A stretch of 5,295 bases of DNA, taken from NCBI GenBank assembly GCA_030040055.1, contig JASHUK010000126.1:1-5295 (forward strand), read 5' to 3'. The DNA comes from Nitrososphaerales archaeon (lineage in GTDB: Archaea; Thermoproteota; Nitrososphaeria; Nitrososphaerales; Gagatemarchaeaceae). The notes beneath the pieces are model-generated. The model saw only the letters and a program-made list of their open reading frames with translations. It was not told the DNA's origin and ran no database searches. Shown here one piece after another: positions 1 to 5,073 of the stretch. The translations under genes and the position numbers were made by a program. Numbering within the stretch: the first letter of the stretch is position 1; each line of letters starts with the position of its first letter.

Positions 1-95
1 CCCTGCTCCTCGGTCATGGCTGCCGCCAGCGTCCTGGAGGCGACGTCGGACGACGACGCGACTATGACAGTAGCCGGCTCTCCCTGCGGGAGCAT
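1..95 (-). CDS. dtdA: Probable D-aminoacyl-tRNA deacylase (DtdA/GEK1 family), N-terminal fragment
   Basis: Only about 31 codons are present; the gene runs off the left edge of the window. The reading from the ATG at 95 gives MLPQGEPATVIVASSSDVAS followed by RTLAAAMTEEQG. The segment from VIVASSSDVAS onward matches, as I recall it, the start of archaeal DtdA proteins (a VIMTTKVDKAS-type strand, then a helix and a small hydrophobic/acidic stretch). This family removes D-amino acids wrongly attached to tRNA, acting in the cytoplasm. A purine-rich GGAAGGGG (minus strand, 111-104) ends 8 nt before the ATG and may be a ribosome binding site. The gene is transcribed away from secE and may share its TATA-like region. 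The identification rests on a short N-terminal stretch without any catalytic residues, so another alpha/beta protein remains possible. Confidence 0.55.
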   Translation of the reverse strand, partial: MLPQGEPATVIVASSSDVASRTLAAAMTEEQ

Positions 96-132
96 CGGCG
101 AGACCCCTTCCGGGCTCGTATTAACGGCATCA

Positions 133-143
133 ACACATATAAG
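133..143. promoter_or_regulatory. TATA-like element between dtdA and secE, possibly bidirectional
   Basis: The sequence ACACATATAAG contains a nearly symmetric TATA core (CATATAAG on the plus strand, CTTATATG on the minus strand). An archaeal start site about 25 nt away would fall near 163 on the plus strand, 12-14 nt before the secE TTG, and near 113 on the minus strand, just before the GGAAGGGG that precedes the dtdA ATG. One box could therefore serve both divergent genes. No BRE was confidently recognised. The assignment is inferred from spacing only. Confidence 0.5.
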
Positions 144-175
144 CGGGCGAGCGCGCTGAGGCGACCGAATCCAGC

Positions 176-343
176 TTGGGGTTCTCCGACTTCATCAGGA
201 ACACGAAGGCGATTTTCAGGCTCTCTCACAAGAGCGACAGGCAGGAGTTCACCCTCTATCTCAAGCTCGTACTTCTCGGGATGGGAGTCGTCGGCGTGAT
301 CGGCTTCTTCATCAAGCTGCTCGGGAACATCTTCTTCGGCTGA
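176..343 (+). CDS. secE: Preprotein translocase subunit SecE (Sec61 gamma)
   Basis: A 55-residue protein beginning MGFSDFIRNTKAIFRLSHKS and ending FFIKLLGNIFFG. SecE/Sec61-gamma is the small clamp subunit of the SecYEG membrane channel for protein export and membrane insertion. The visible layout is typical: an amphipathic N-terminal helix (about residues 2-19), the basic/acidic hinge KSDRQEF (19-25), then one membrane segment (about 29-51, rich in L, V, G, I). Its length fits the archaeal family (roughly 55-65 residues). The start is a TTG: the frame is open only back to an in-frame TAA at 140-142, with no ATG or GTG between, and a TATA-like box lies 35-40 nt upstream, leaving a leader of about a dozen bases without a clear Shine-Dalgarno. 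It lies 47 nt upstream of spt5, its usual archaeal partner. Identity is secure; the exact start is less so. Confidence 0.87.
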   Translation: MGFSDFIRNTKAIFRLSHKSDRQEFTLYLKLVLLGMGVVGVIGFFIKLLGNIFFG

Positions 344-357
344 AACGCGCCAAACAG

Positions 358-364
358 CTATAAG
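358..364 (+). promoter_or_regulatory. TATA-like box for spt5
   Basis: CTATAAG lies in the 47-nt gap between the secE stop and the spt5 GTG. Its centre (about 361) is some 30 nt before the start codon, so initiation near 386-390 would give an essentially leaderless spt5 mRNA, in keeping with the absence of a Shine-Dalgarno. spt5 may also be read through from the secE promoter. Confidence 0.45.
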
Positions 365-390
365 AACGGCCGGGGCGGCCTGACTTCGAC

Positions 391-876
391 GTGTCGGTTT
401 TGAGCGACCAGCAGGCAACCAGCTACATCTTTCCGGTGAAGACGACCGGAGGACAGGAGAAGACCGTGGCGACCTTCGTGTCCAACAGGGCGCTGCAGAA
501 GAAGAAGCCCATCTACTCCGTGCTGGCCCTGGACACCTGGAAGGGCTACGTACTCTTCGAAGCTCCCAACTCCCAGGTGGTCGACGAGAGCATCCAGGGG
601 TTCAAGCACGTCAGGAGCAAGATCCCCGGCATGATGCAGTACCAGGACATAGAGAAGTTCCTCGTCACGAAGTCCATGGTGGCGGAGCTGAACGAAGGGG
701 ACACGGTGGAGATAGTCGCGGGCCCGTTCAAGACGATGCGGGCCAAGATATCCCGGGTCGAGCAGGCGAAGCAGGAGATAACGGTGATCCTGATTGACAC
801 AGCGTTCGCCATGCCCATCACGATAGACGGGAGTTATGTCAAAATCGTAGAACGTGCGAAACCGGAGTCTAAGTAG
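391..876 (+). CDS. spt5: Transcription elongation factor Spt5 (archaeal NusG homologue)
   Basis: A 161-residue protein with the short two-domain archaeal Spt5 layout. The NGN domain covers about residues 10-96 (SYIFPVKTTGGQEKTVATFV near its start, and the conserved GYVLFEAPN at 52-60). The KOW domain covers about 102-153 (EGDTVEIVAGPFKTMRAKI, then VILIDTAFAMPITI). Archaeal Spt5 binds the RNA polymerase clamp, usually with Spt4, closes the DNA channel to raise processivity, and can contact the ribosome through KOW. The GTG at 391 is chosen because the TATA-like box at 358-364 predicts a near-leaderless transcript there; a TTG at 400 is an alternative. It follows secE as in most archaea, but rpl11, normally next, is displaced by the antisense gene at 882-2054, whose stop lies only 5 nt past the spt5 stop. 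Confidence 0.93.
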   Translation: MSVLSDQQATSYIFPVKTTGGQEKTVATFVSNRALQKKKPIYSVLALDTWKGYVLFEAPNSQVVDESIQGFKHVRSKIPGMMQYQDIEKFLVTKSMVAELNEGDTVEIVAGPFKTMRAKISRVEQAKQEITVILIDTAFAMPITIDGSYVKIVERAKPESK

Positions 877-881
877 GCTGT

Positions 882-2054
882 CTACGCCTGTTTGATACCT
901 AGGATATTCCTGGCCTGGATTACAGACGTCCGTAGCCTATCCCTATGCATTGCCAACTCCTCCTTGAACGCACTCACTTCCCGCTTCTTGTTCTCAGTCC
1001 GGATGAAGGGTTCGATATTCCTTATCACAGTCGCAATGTGCTCAACTCGACTCACCATGACGTAGTAGACACCGGTGTGCTTGTCGAGCCTCAATGAAGA
1101 TACAACCCCTTCCCTTTTCAGGAAGGCCCGTATCTCCTGAATTACCGGCTTTTCCTTTTGCGCGACCGAAAGGTATCGGGCGAAACGCCCAGTGTGTATC
1201 GTTCCCTCAGTGTCAACCCACGAAGCAATCTCCTTCCAAGTCCACCCCTCAATCTCCATTTGACTGCCTGACAGCCAGTCATCTGACTTGAGTAGCCTCT
1301 CAATCCGGTCAATGACAACGGTGCAGGATTTTCCGACCTCCAGATGACGCCTTAAGTGCTTGGGAATGTAGAAGGGGATGTCTTGTCTCGCGGCCAGACT
1401 TCGTAGAGTCTTTTGGAAGCTGCCGACTCCTTCAATCCTGCCTCCAACTCTATAGAATTCGCCCTCCTTGATGTCAAGTCCAGTCCTTTGTCTGAACGAT
1501 GAGCGCTTGACTCGAAAGTAGAGACGGCAGTCCCTTCCCGACTGGAGACGAATGGTCGGGCTGAAGGCAGCTGCCAAGTGAATGACCCGCTCAGCTCTGA
1601 GGTGCTTCTCCGGTGTCTGGTGCGTCTCCACGTCGTTGGCGGCATCTATCTCTGTCTGATCTTGCTTGGCGAAGTGGCTTAGTCTGTACATCAGGGACCG
1701 ATACTGGAGGCCCACGGCGCTCCTTGCAAACTCCAGTTGTTTCGTGTTCAGGCGGACCTGTTCGAATAGCCTGATACGAAGGTTGTACACCTCTCCAAGA
1801 ACCACCTTGTCCCTATGCTCAAGAGGGGTGACCATTCGGAAGTGTGTTTTGACAATCCTATGAATGTCGAAGTCGAAGGCTCCTTCCACGTCTCCGACAA
1901 TGTGATAGAGGGCCCCTTCTGAGAGTTTGACACCTACATCCTCTTGAATTGCGGTCTTGAAGACGTTGAAGACTGGATAATATTGTCCTCCTTTGCCGTT
2001 TCTGGTCGCCCTTGCAGGAATAATCGCGATGAAGTTTGGCTCAGGTGAAGTCAT
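882..2054 (-). CDS. Unrecognised protein with duplicated N-terminal domain and C-terminal LAGLIDADG-like domain
   Basis: This is a 390-residue protein that I do not recognise as a named family. The C-terminal third (about 270-365) resembles a single-motif LAGLIDADG domain: IASWVDTEG at 276-284 aligns with LAGLIDADG, with D281 in the first acidic position and E283 in the catalytic one, followed by TI and a GRFARYLSVAQKEKPVIQEI stretch typical of the fold's beta-beta-alpha continuation. The N-terminal part holds two copies of one unit, offset by 151 residues: EGALYHIVGDVEG (46-58) matches EGEFYRVGGRIEG (197-209). A charged helical linker (about 101-160) separates them. Homing endonucleases of this fold cut DNA; some relatives are domesticated regulators. 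Here the gene is free-standing, not inside an intron or intein. The ATG at 2054 lies about 27 nt from a TTAAAG box (minus strand, 2085-2078), suggesting a leaderless mRNA. Its GC content looks lower than that of its ribosomal neighbours, suggesting acquisition. Nuclease activity is inferred only. Confidence 0.85.
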   Translation of the reverse strand: MTSPEPNFIAIIPARATRNGKGGQYYPVFNVFKTAIQEDVGVKLSEGALYHIVGDVEGAFDFDIHRIVKTHFRMVTPLEHRDKVVLGEVYNLRIRLFEQVRLNTKQLEFARSAVGLQYRSLMYRLSHFAKQDQTEIDAANDVETHQTPEKHLRAERVIHLAAAFSPTIRLQSGRDCRLYFRVKRSSFRQRTGLDIKEGEFYRVGGRIEGVGSFQKTLRSLAARQDIPFYIPKHLRRHLEVGKSCTVVIDRIERLLKSDDWLSGSQMEIEGWTWKEIASWVDTEGTIHTGRFARYLSVAQKEKPVIQEIRAFLKREGVVSSLRLDKHTGVYYVMVSRVEHIATVIRNIEPFIRTENKKREVSAFKEELAMHRDRLRTSVIQARNILGIKQA

Positions 2055-2077
2055 CGGAGCGAAGAGCGGCTGGACTT

Positions 2078-2085
2078 CCTTTAAG
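2078..2085 (-). promoter_or_regulatory. TATA-like box for the LAGLIDADG-like gene
   Basis: On the minus strand CTTAAAGG is centred about 27 nt before the ATG at 2054, the spacing expected for a leaderless archaeal transcript. No Shine-Dalgarno lies between box and start. The call rests on position and AT-richness within a GC-rich region. Confidence 0.4.
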
Positions 2086-2158
2086 CCGATGGGAACCGAT
2101 GCACAAATACGAAGAGGGGCTCGTGTGAAACAGTGCGCCCATCTGGGTTCGCCGAAGC

Positions 2159-2166
2159 CTTTTATC
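2159..2166 (+). promoter_or_regulatory. TATA-like box for rpl11
   Basis: CTTTTATC lies 38-45 nt before the rpl11 ATG, predicting initiation near 2188 and a leader of about 15 nt that includes the GGTGG at 2193-2197. The same octamer followed by NG occurs upstream of rpl1 (3403-3410). With the minus-strand gene inserted upstream, rpl11 cannot be read through from spt5 without crossing an antisense gene, so a local promoter is expected. The 146-nt gap 2055-2200 shows no tRNA or other RNA gene that I can recognise. Confidence 0.5.
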
Positions 2167-2203
2167 TGATAATCATGGCGGGGGACAAACTAGGTGGAAG
2201 ATG

Positions 2204-2686
2204 ATGGGTGAAAAGAAAGTAATCAACGCGCTGGTAACCGGCGGCGAGGCGAGCGCCGGGCCCCCCCTCGGCCCAGCCCTTGGCCCGCTCGGGGTGAACG
2301 TCCTCGGGATTGTCAACGAGATCAACAAGCAGACCGGCGACTTCAAGGGGATGCGAGTCCCAGTCAAGGTCGAGGTCGACCAGGAGACAAAGCAGTTCAC
2401 CATCTCGGTGGGGACGCCGACGACCTCGGCGCTGATCGCGAAGGAGTCCGGGATACCGAAGGGGTCGGCGAAGCCCAACCTCGACTTCGTCGGCGACCTG
2501 TCCTTCGACAAGGTGGTCAGCATAGCGAAGAGCAAGATTGCGGGGTCCTACGCCGCCACCGTGAAGTCCGCGGCCAAGGAAGTCGTGGGGAGCTGCGTCA
2601 GCATGGGGGTCAAGGTCGAGGGGAAGGACGCGAGGGAGTTCATGGGCGAGATCGAGTCCGGAAAGTGGGACTCGAAGCTCCAATAG
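2204..2686 (+). CDS. rpl11: Large subunit ribosomal protein uL11
   Basis: A 160-residue protein (MGEKKVINALVTGGEASAGP...), the usual archaeal uL11 length. The N-terminal domain carries the hallmark PPLGPALGPLGVN (about residues 20-32), contacted by stalk factors, followed by the KGMRVPVKVEVD strand region. The C-terminal domain (about 72-145) holds the 23S rRNA-binding helices (SFDKVVSIAKSKI, then AAKEVVGSCVSMGVKVEGKD). uL11 binds helices 43/44 of 23S rRNA at the base of the L10/L12 stalk, the GTPase-associated centre. Two adjacent ATGs exist at 2201 and 2204; the second is preferred because GGTGG (2193-2197) then has a 6-nt spacer and the N-terminus matches family members. It is separated from spt5 by the LAGLIDADG-like gene and from rpl1 by an antisense methyltransferase gene, so it appears to be monocistronic. 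Confidence 0.97.
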   Translation: MGEKKVINALVTGGEASAGPPLGPALGPLGVNVLGIVNEINKQTGDFKGMRVPVKVEVDQETKQFTISVGTPTTSALIAKESGIPKGSAKPNLDFVGDLSFDKVVSIAKSKIAGSYAATVKSAAKEVVGSCVSMGVKVEGKDAREFMGEIESGKWDSKLQ

Positions 2687-2689
2687 CGG

Positions 2690-3337
2690 TTACGGCTTTC
2701 TTACTTCGGCGTAGATGTGAGCCCTCCTCCTCCCTCTGCCGCCTAGGACCTCCTCTCGCATGCTGGTAACCCTGAAACCGGAGAGGAACGACCTCAGCTC
2801 CGATTCCGAGAAGAAGTGATGGACTATCCCCTTCTCCTCCCCCTCCGTGAAGACGAACGTCCTCTCCTCCAGCCGCTTCCCACTCCCGAAGCGGTAGTCC
2901 TTGTCGGAGATCACCTCGAAGAGCCCCATCCCTCCTCTCTTGGTCACCCTGCGCACCTCCCCAAGCGCGCTCTTGACGTCCCGGGCCAGCCCGTGGTGCA
3001 GGACGTTCGTGCTGACGACGGCGTCGAAGTAGCCGGACACGAACGGCAGGTCCCTCATCTCGTGCAGCACCAGCAGGGCGTTGTCCAGACCCCGTTCCTC
3101 GACCAGGCCTGCGAGGCGGCCCAGCGCCGTCCCGGAGACGTCGAGAGCCACCACTTGGAAGCCCATCCCGGCGAGGAGGACGGTGTGCCTCCCTCCTCCG
3201 GCCCCCAGGTCCAGGACCCTTTTCGCTCTCGCCCGCCTCAGGCGCTCCGCGAAGGCTACGACAGCCGGAAGCGGTTCGGCCGCTGACTGCCATCTGCCGC
3301 TCTTCCAGGCCTTCTCCCACGGGTGCGCCTGCCGCAC
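2690..3337 (-). CDS. Class I SAM-dependent methyltransferase
   Basis: About 215 residues, with a Rossmann-type methyltransferase core. Counting from the chosen GTG start, motif I is VLDLGAGGGRH (41-51), the glycine-rich SAM-binding loop. Motif II ends in the acidic residue of VVALD (62-66), expected to bind the ribose. The motif IV region is FDAVVSTNVLHH (104-115), and a C-terminal FFSESELRSFLSGF segment (175-188) is common in Methyltransf_11/25-type enzymes. The N-terminal HPWEKAWKSGRW is a typical leader of such small-molecule or unknown-substrate enzymes. The substrate cannot be told from sequence. The GTG at 3337 is preferred because GAGG (minus strand, 3351-3348) lies 10 nt before it; a TTG at 3355 would add six residues. 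The gene converges on rpl11 with a 3-nt gap and is divergent from rpl1. GC is as high as in its neighbours, so there is no sign of recent acquisition. Confidence 0.9.
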   Translation of the reverse strand: MRQAHPWEKAWKSGRWQSAAEPLPAVVAFAERLRRARAKRVLDLGAGGGRHTVLLAGMGFQVVALDVSGTALGRLAGLVEERGLDNALLVLHEMRDLPFVSGYFDAVVSTNVLHHGLARDVKSALGEVRRVTKRGGMGLFEVISDKDYRFGSGKRLEERTFVFTEGEEKGIVHHFFSESELRSFLSGFRVTSMREEVLGGRGRRRAHIYAEVRKP

Positions 3338-3387
3338 GCCTGGCGTGCCTCGCAACCTGTTGCTAAGCGTTCCCTGAAGGCGACGGG

Positions 3388-3407
3388 AAAAGCGGCATAA
3401 CGCTTTT
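3388..3407. repeat. Perfect 7-bp inverted repeat overlapping the rpl1 TATA region
   Basis: AAAAGCG (3388-3394) and CGCTTTT (3401-3407) are exact reverse complements separated by GCATAA. The right arm overlaps the plus-strand TATA-like element of rpl1, and the left arm read on the minus strand gives the same CGCTTTT, roughly positioned to serve the divergent methyltransferase gene. It could be an operator or simply two mirrored core promoter elements; the sequence alone does not decide. Confidence 0.5.
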
Positions 3408-3410
3408 ATC
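3403..3410 (+). promoter_or_regulatory. TATA-like box for the rpl1-rpl10 unit
   Basis: CTTTTATC is centred about 41 nt before the rpl1 ATG, predicting initiation near 3431 and a leader of about 17 nt. The octamer, and the G two bases after it, are the same as in the element before rpl11 (2159-2166). It overlaps the right arm of the inverted repeat at 3388-3407. Confidence 0.5.
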
Positions 3411-3447
3411 GGCTCCGCCGAGGCTCGAAAAGAATCCGTGAAAGGTA

Positions 3448-4098
3448 ATGCTTTCGAACCAGCAGCTAGCCGAGCTCGTAAAGAAGGGGAAGGACCAGTC
3501 TGAAGAGAGGAAGTTTCCCCAGTCCGTCGACGTCGTGCTGCGCCTGAAGGATCTGGACCCCAAGAAGACCGACCTGAACATCAACGAGACGGTCTTCCTC
3601 CCGCATCCTACCCCTAAGCAGGCCAGGGTCTGCTTCATCGGGACGGGGGACCTGGCGGTGAGGGCGAAGGCGGCGAAGGCCGACCTGGTGATGGATCCCT
3701 CGCAGCTGGAGAACTACGGCGGCAGCAAGAAGGACGCCAAGAAGCTCGCCCGGTCCTACGACTTCTTCCTGGCTGACACGGCGCTGATGCCGAGAATCGG
3801 CAAGGTCTTGGGCCAGTCGCTCGGCCCGAAGGGGAAGATACCTACCCCGGTCCCGCCCAACGCCCCGGTCGAGGCGATGATCCAGAGGATGCGCACGGCG
3901 GTCAGGGTCAGGAGCAGGGGGTCTCTGGGGGTCATGGCCAAGGTCGGGGACGCCTCGCTCACCGAGGCGCACCTGGCAGAGAACATCCAGGCCGTGGTGC
4001 AGGCCGTCACCAAGAAGCTCCCCAACGGCGATAGGAACGTCCGCACGATCATGGTCAAGACGACCATGGGCAAGCCGGCAAAGCAGGCGGTGGACTAG
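3448..4098 (+). CDS. rpl1: Large subunit ribosomal protein uL1
   Basis: A 216-residue protein of normal archaeal uL1 length. Domain I consists of the N- and C-terminal parts (about 20-68 and 155-216), including VDVVLRLKDLDPKKTDLNIN and the FLPHP segment. The inserted domain II (about 70-154) contains the family signature region MPRIGKVLGQSLGPKGKIP (114-132). uL1 binds 23S rRNA helices 76-78 to form the mobile L1 stalk that helps release E-site tRNA. In some archaea it also represses its own mRNA; I did not find a clear copy of the rRNA-like target in the short leader here. The ATG at 3448 follows AAAGG closely (spacing 2-3 nt), so initiation may depend little on Shine-Dalgarno pairing. rpl10 follows after 18 nt and is probably co-transcribed. 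Confidence 0.97.
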   Translation: MLSNQQLAELVKKGKDQSEERKFPQSVDVVLRLKDLDPKKTDLNINETVFLPHPTPKQARVCFIGTGDLAVRAKAAKADLVMDPSQLENYGGSKKDAKKLARSYDFFLADTALMPRIGKVLGQSLGPKGKIPTPVPPNAPVEAMIQRMRTAVRVRSRGSLGVMAKVGDASLTEAHLAENIQAVVQAVTKKLPNGDRNVRTIMVKTTMGKPAKQAVD

Positions 4099-4116
4099 AC
4101 GAGCCAGACCGTCCAG

Positions 4117-4971
4117 GTGCACAGGCCGAACCCGAAGAAGGTCGAGACGGTCGAGCGCGTCTCGTCCCTGGCGCACAAGTATCCGGTCCTGGCTGTGACC
4201 GCGCTCTCCAAGGTCAGGGCCAGCCAGCTGATGGCTGTGAGGAAGGCGTTGAGGGGGCACGCCGAGGTCCTGGTGGTCAAGAACAAGCTGGCAGTGATCG
4301 GGCTGAAGCAGGCCGGGATCAAGAACGCCGACCAGCTCCTCTCGCACCTGAAGGGTCAGAATGCCCTCATATTCTCGTCGTACGACCCGTTCAAGCTCTT
4401 CCTGACGCTGGACAAGAACAAGGTCTTCCTCCCTGCGAGGGCGGGGGACACGGCGCCGGACGACATTATGGTTCCTGCCGGAAACACGGGGCTACCCGCG
4501 GGCCCGGTCCTTAGCGAGTTCAGGGAGGCCGGAATTCCCACCAAGATCGAGTCGGGAAGCGTGTGGGTCAACAAGGACTCCGTGGCCGCGAAGAAGGGCT
4601 CGACCATCTCCCCGAAGCTCGCCAGCCTCCTCTCGAAGCTGAACATCAAGCCCATCAGGGCCGGGATGGCGATCGCGTTGGCCTACGAAAGCGGGCTGAT
4701 CTACTCGGGGGACGTGGTCGCGATCGACCTCGAGAAGTACAGGCAGAGCCTCATGGAGGCGTATTCGTCTTCGCATGGGCTAGCCGTGGTGATAGGCTAC
4801 GTGACGAAGGAGACCGCCCCAGACATCATCGGCAAGGCCTACAGAGAAGCTGTCGCAATCGGCGTGGAGGCGGGGTTCATCACCCCTGAGACGGCGCCCA
4901 GGATCCTCGCGAGAGCGGAGGCCGAGGCGGCGGCGCTGGAAGCAAAAGCGAAAGAAAAAGGACTCCAGTAG
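4117..4971 (+). CDS. rpl10: Large subunit ribosomal protein uL10 (acidic stalk protein P0)
   Basis: A 284-residue archaeal P0-type uL10. The N-terminal rRNA-binding domain (about 1-105) includes VRASQLMAVRKALRGHAEVL and VKNKLAVIGLKQAG. The archaeal/eukaryotic domain II insertion (about 108-183) carries the hallmark PAGNTGLPAGPVLSEF (120-135) and GIPTKIESG. The C-terminal helical spine (about 203-284), which docks L12/P1 dimers, ends in the alanine/glutamate/lysine-rich AEAEAAALEAKAKEKGLQ. uL10 anchors L12 dimers to 23S rRNA beside uL11 to recruit translation GTPases. The acidic tail ending in a GLxxLFG-type motif, which terminates many archaeal P0 proteins, is absent. The GTG at 4117 is the best start: it lies 18 nt after the rpl1 stop and gives a normal N-terminus, though the Shine-Dalgarno is weak. 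It has no promoter of its own that I can see. Confidence 0.97.
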   Translation: MHRPNPKKVETVERVSSLAHKYPVLAVTALSKVRASQLMAVRKALRGHAEVLVVKNKLAVIGLKQAGIKNADQLLSHLKGQNALIFSSYDPFKLFLTLDKNKVFLPARAGDTAPDDIMVPAGNTGLPAGPVLSEFREAGIPTKIESGSVWVNKDSVAAKKGSTISPKLASLLSKLNIKPIRAGMAIALAYESGLIYSGDVVAIDLEKYRQSLMEAYSSSHGLAVVIGYVTKETAPDIIGKAYREAVAIGVEAGFITPETAPRILARAEAEAAALEAKAKEKGLQ

Positions 4972-5073
4972 GTCGCAAAGTCTACCAAGCACGGCGCCCA
5001 AATGTCAGGTAGAAAACAGCACACACCGTAGTGTATAGCCTGAGACCCTAAAGCGGACAGGTCGGTCAGAGGT
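4972..5073. other. Convergent intergenic gap between rpl10 and rpl12
   Basis: These 102 bases separate two convergent stop codons. I see no tRNA (no GGTTC-type T-arm on either strand) and no C/D-box pair. The only structures noted are the small hairpin at 5023-5034 and an imperfect complementarity between CCTGAGACC (5039-5047) and GGTCAGAGG (5064-5072), with two internal mismatches. It probably just holds the 3' ends of both transcripts. Confidence 0.6.
5013..5034 (-). terminator. Possible terminator of rpl12 (weak)
   Basis: On the minus strand a 4-bp stem ACAC-TACG-GTGT (5034-5023) is followed six bases later by TTTT (5016-5013). Archaeal termination mainly needs a T-tract, and this is the only TTTT run on the minus strand in the gap after the rpl12 stop. 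The hairpin is too short to be convincing alone. Confidence 0.25.

Noticed and set aside
368..380. GGCC-GGGGC-GGCC hairpin between secE and spt5
   Set aside because: The stem is only 4 bp in a GC-rich region with no T-tract; it would not be expected to act as an archaeal terminator.
62..418. A 118-codon open frame on the minus strand antisense to secE
   Set aside because: It is antisense to the clear SecE reading, with arginine/glutamate-rich low-complexity content and no family resemblance; it is a shadow of GC-rich coding sequence.
882..2054. Interpretation of the LAGLIDADG-like gene as an intron- or intein-encoded endonuclease
   Set aside because: Both flanking genes are complete and the gene is antisense to them with its own start and stop, so no host gene is interrupted within the window.
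2084..2100. CCGATG direct repeat (CCGATGGGAACCGATG) between the divergent genes, considered as a regulator site
   Set aside because: Two 6-bp copies 10 nt apart are expected by chance often enough, and they do not sit at a consistent distance from either promoter.
2640..3320. A 226-codon minus-strand frame overlapping the methyltransferase
   Set aside because: It is very rich in R, G and P and lies in another frame of the same strand; the overlapping frame has clear SAM-binding motifs.
3411..3425. GGCTC-CGCCG-AGGCTC repeat upstream of rpl1, considered as an L1-binding mRNA structure
   Set aside because: It is a short direct repeat rather than a hairpin and does not resemble the L1-stalk rRNA target as I know it.
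3466..4347. A 293-codon minus-strand frame antisense to rpl1 and rpl10
   Set aside because: It mirrors two certain ribosomal genes, is rich in H, R, D and L, and shows no domain; a product of high-GC codon bias.
4972..5073. Possible tRNA or C/D-box RNA in the gap after rpl10
   Set aside because: There is no T-arm consensus, no acceptor-stem pairing and no C-box/D-box pair on either strand.
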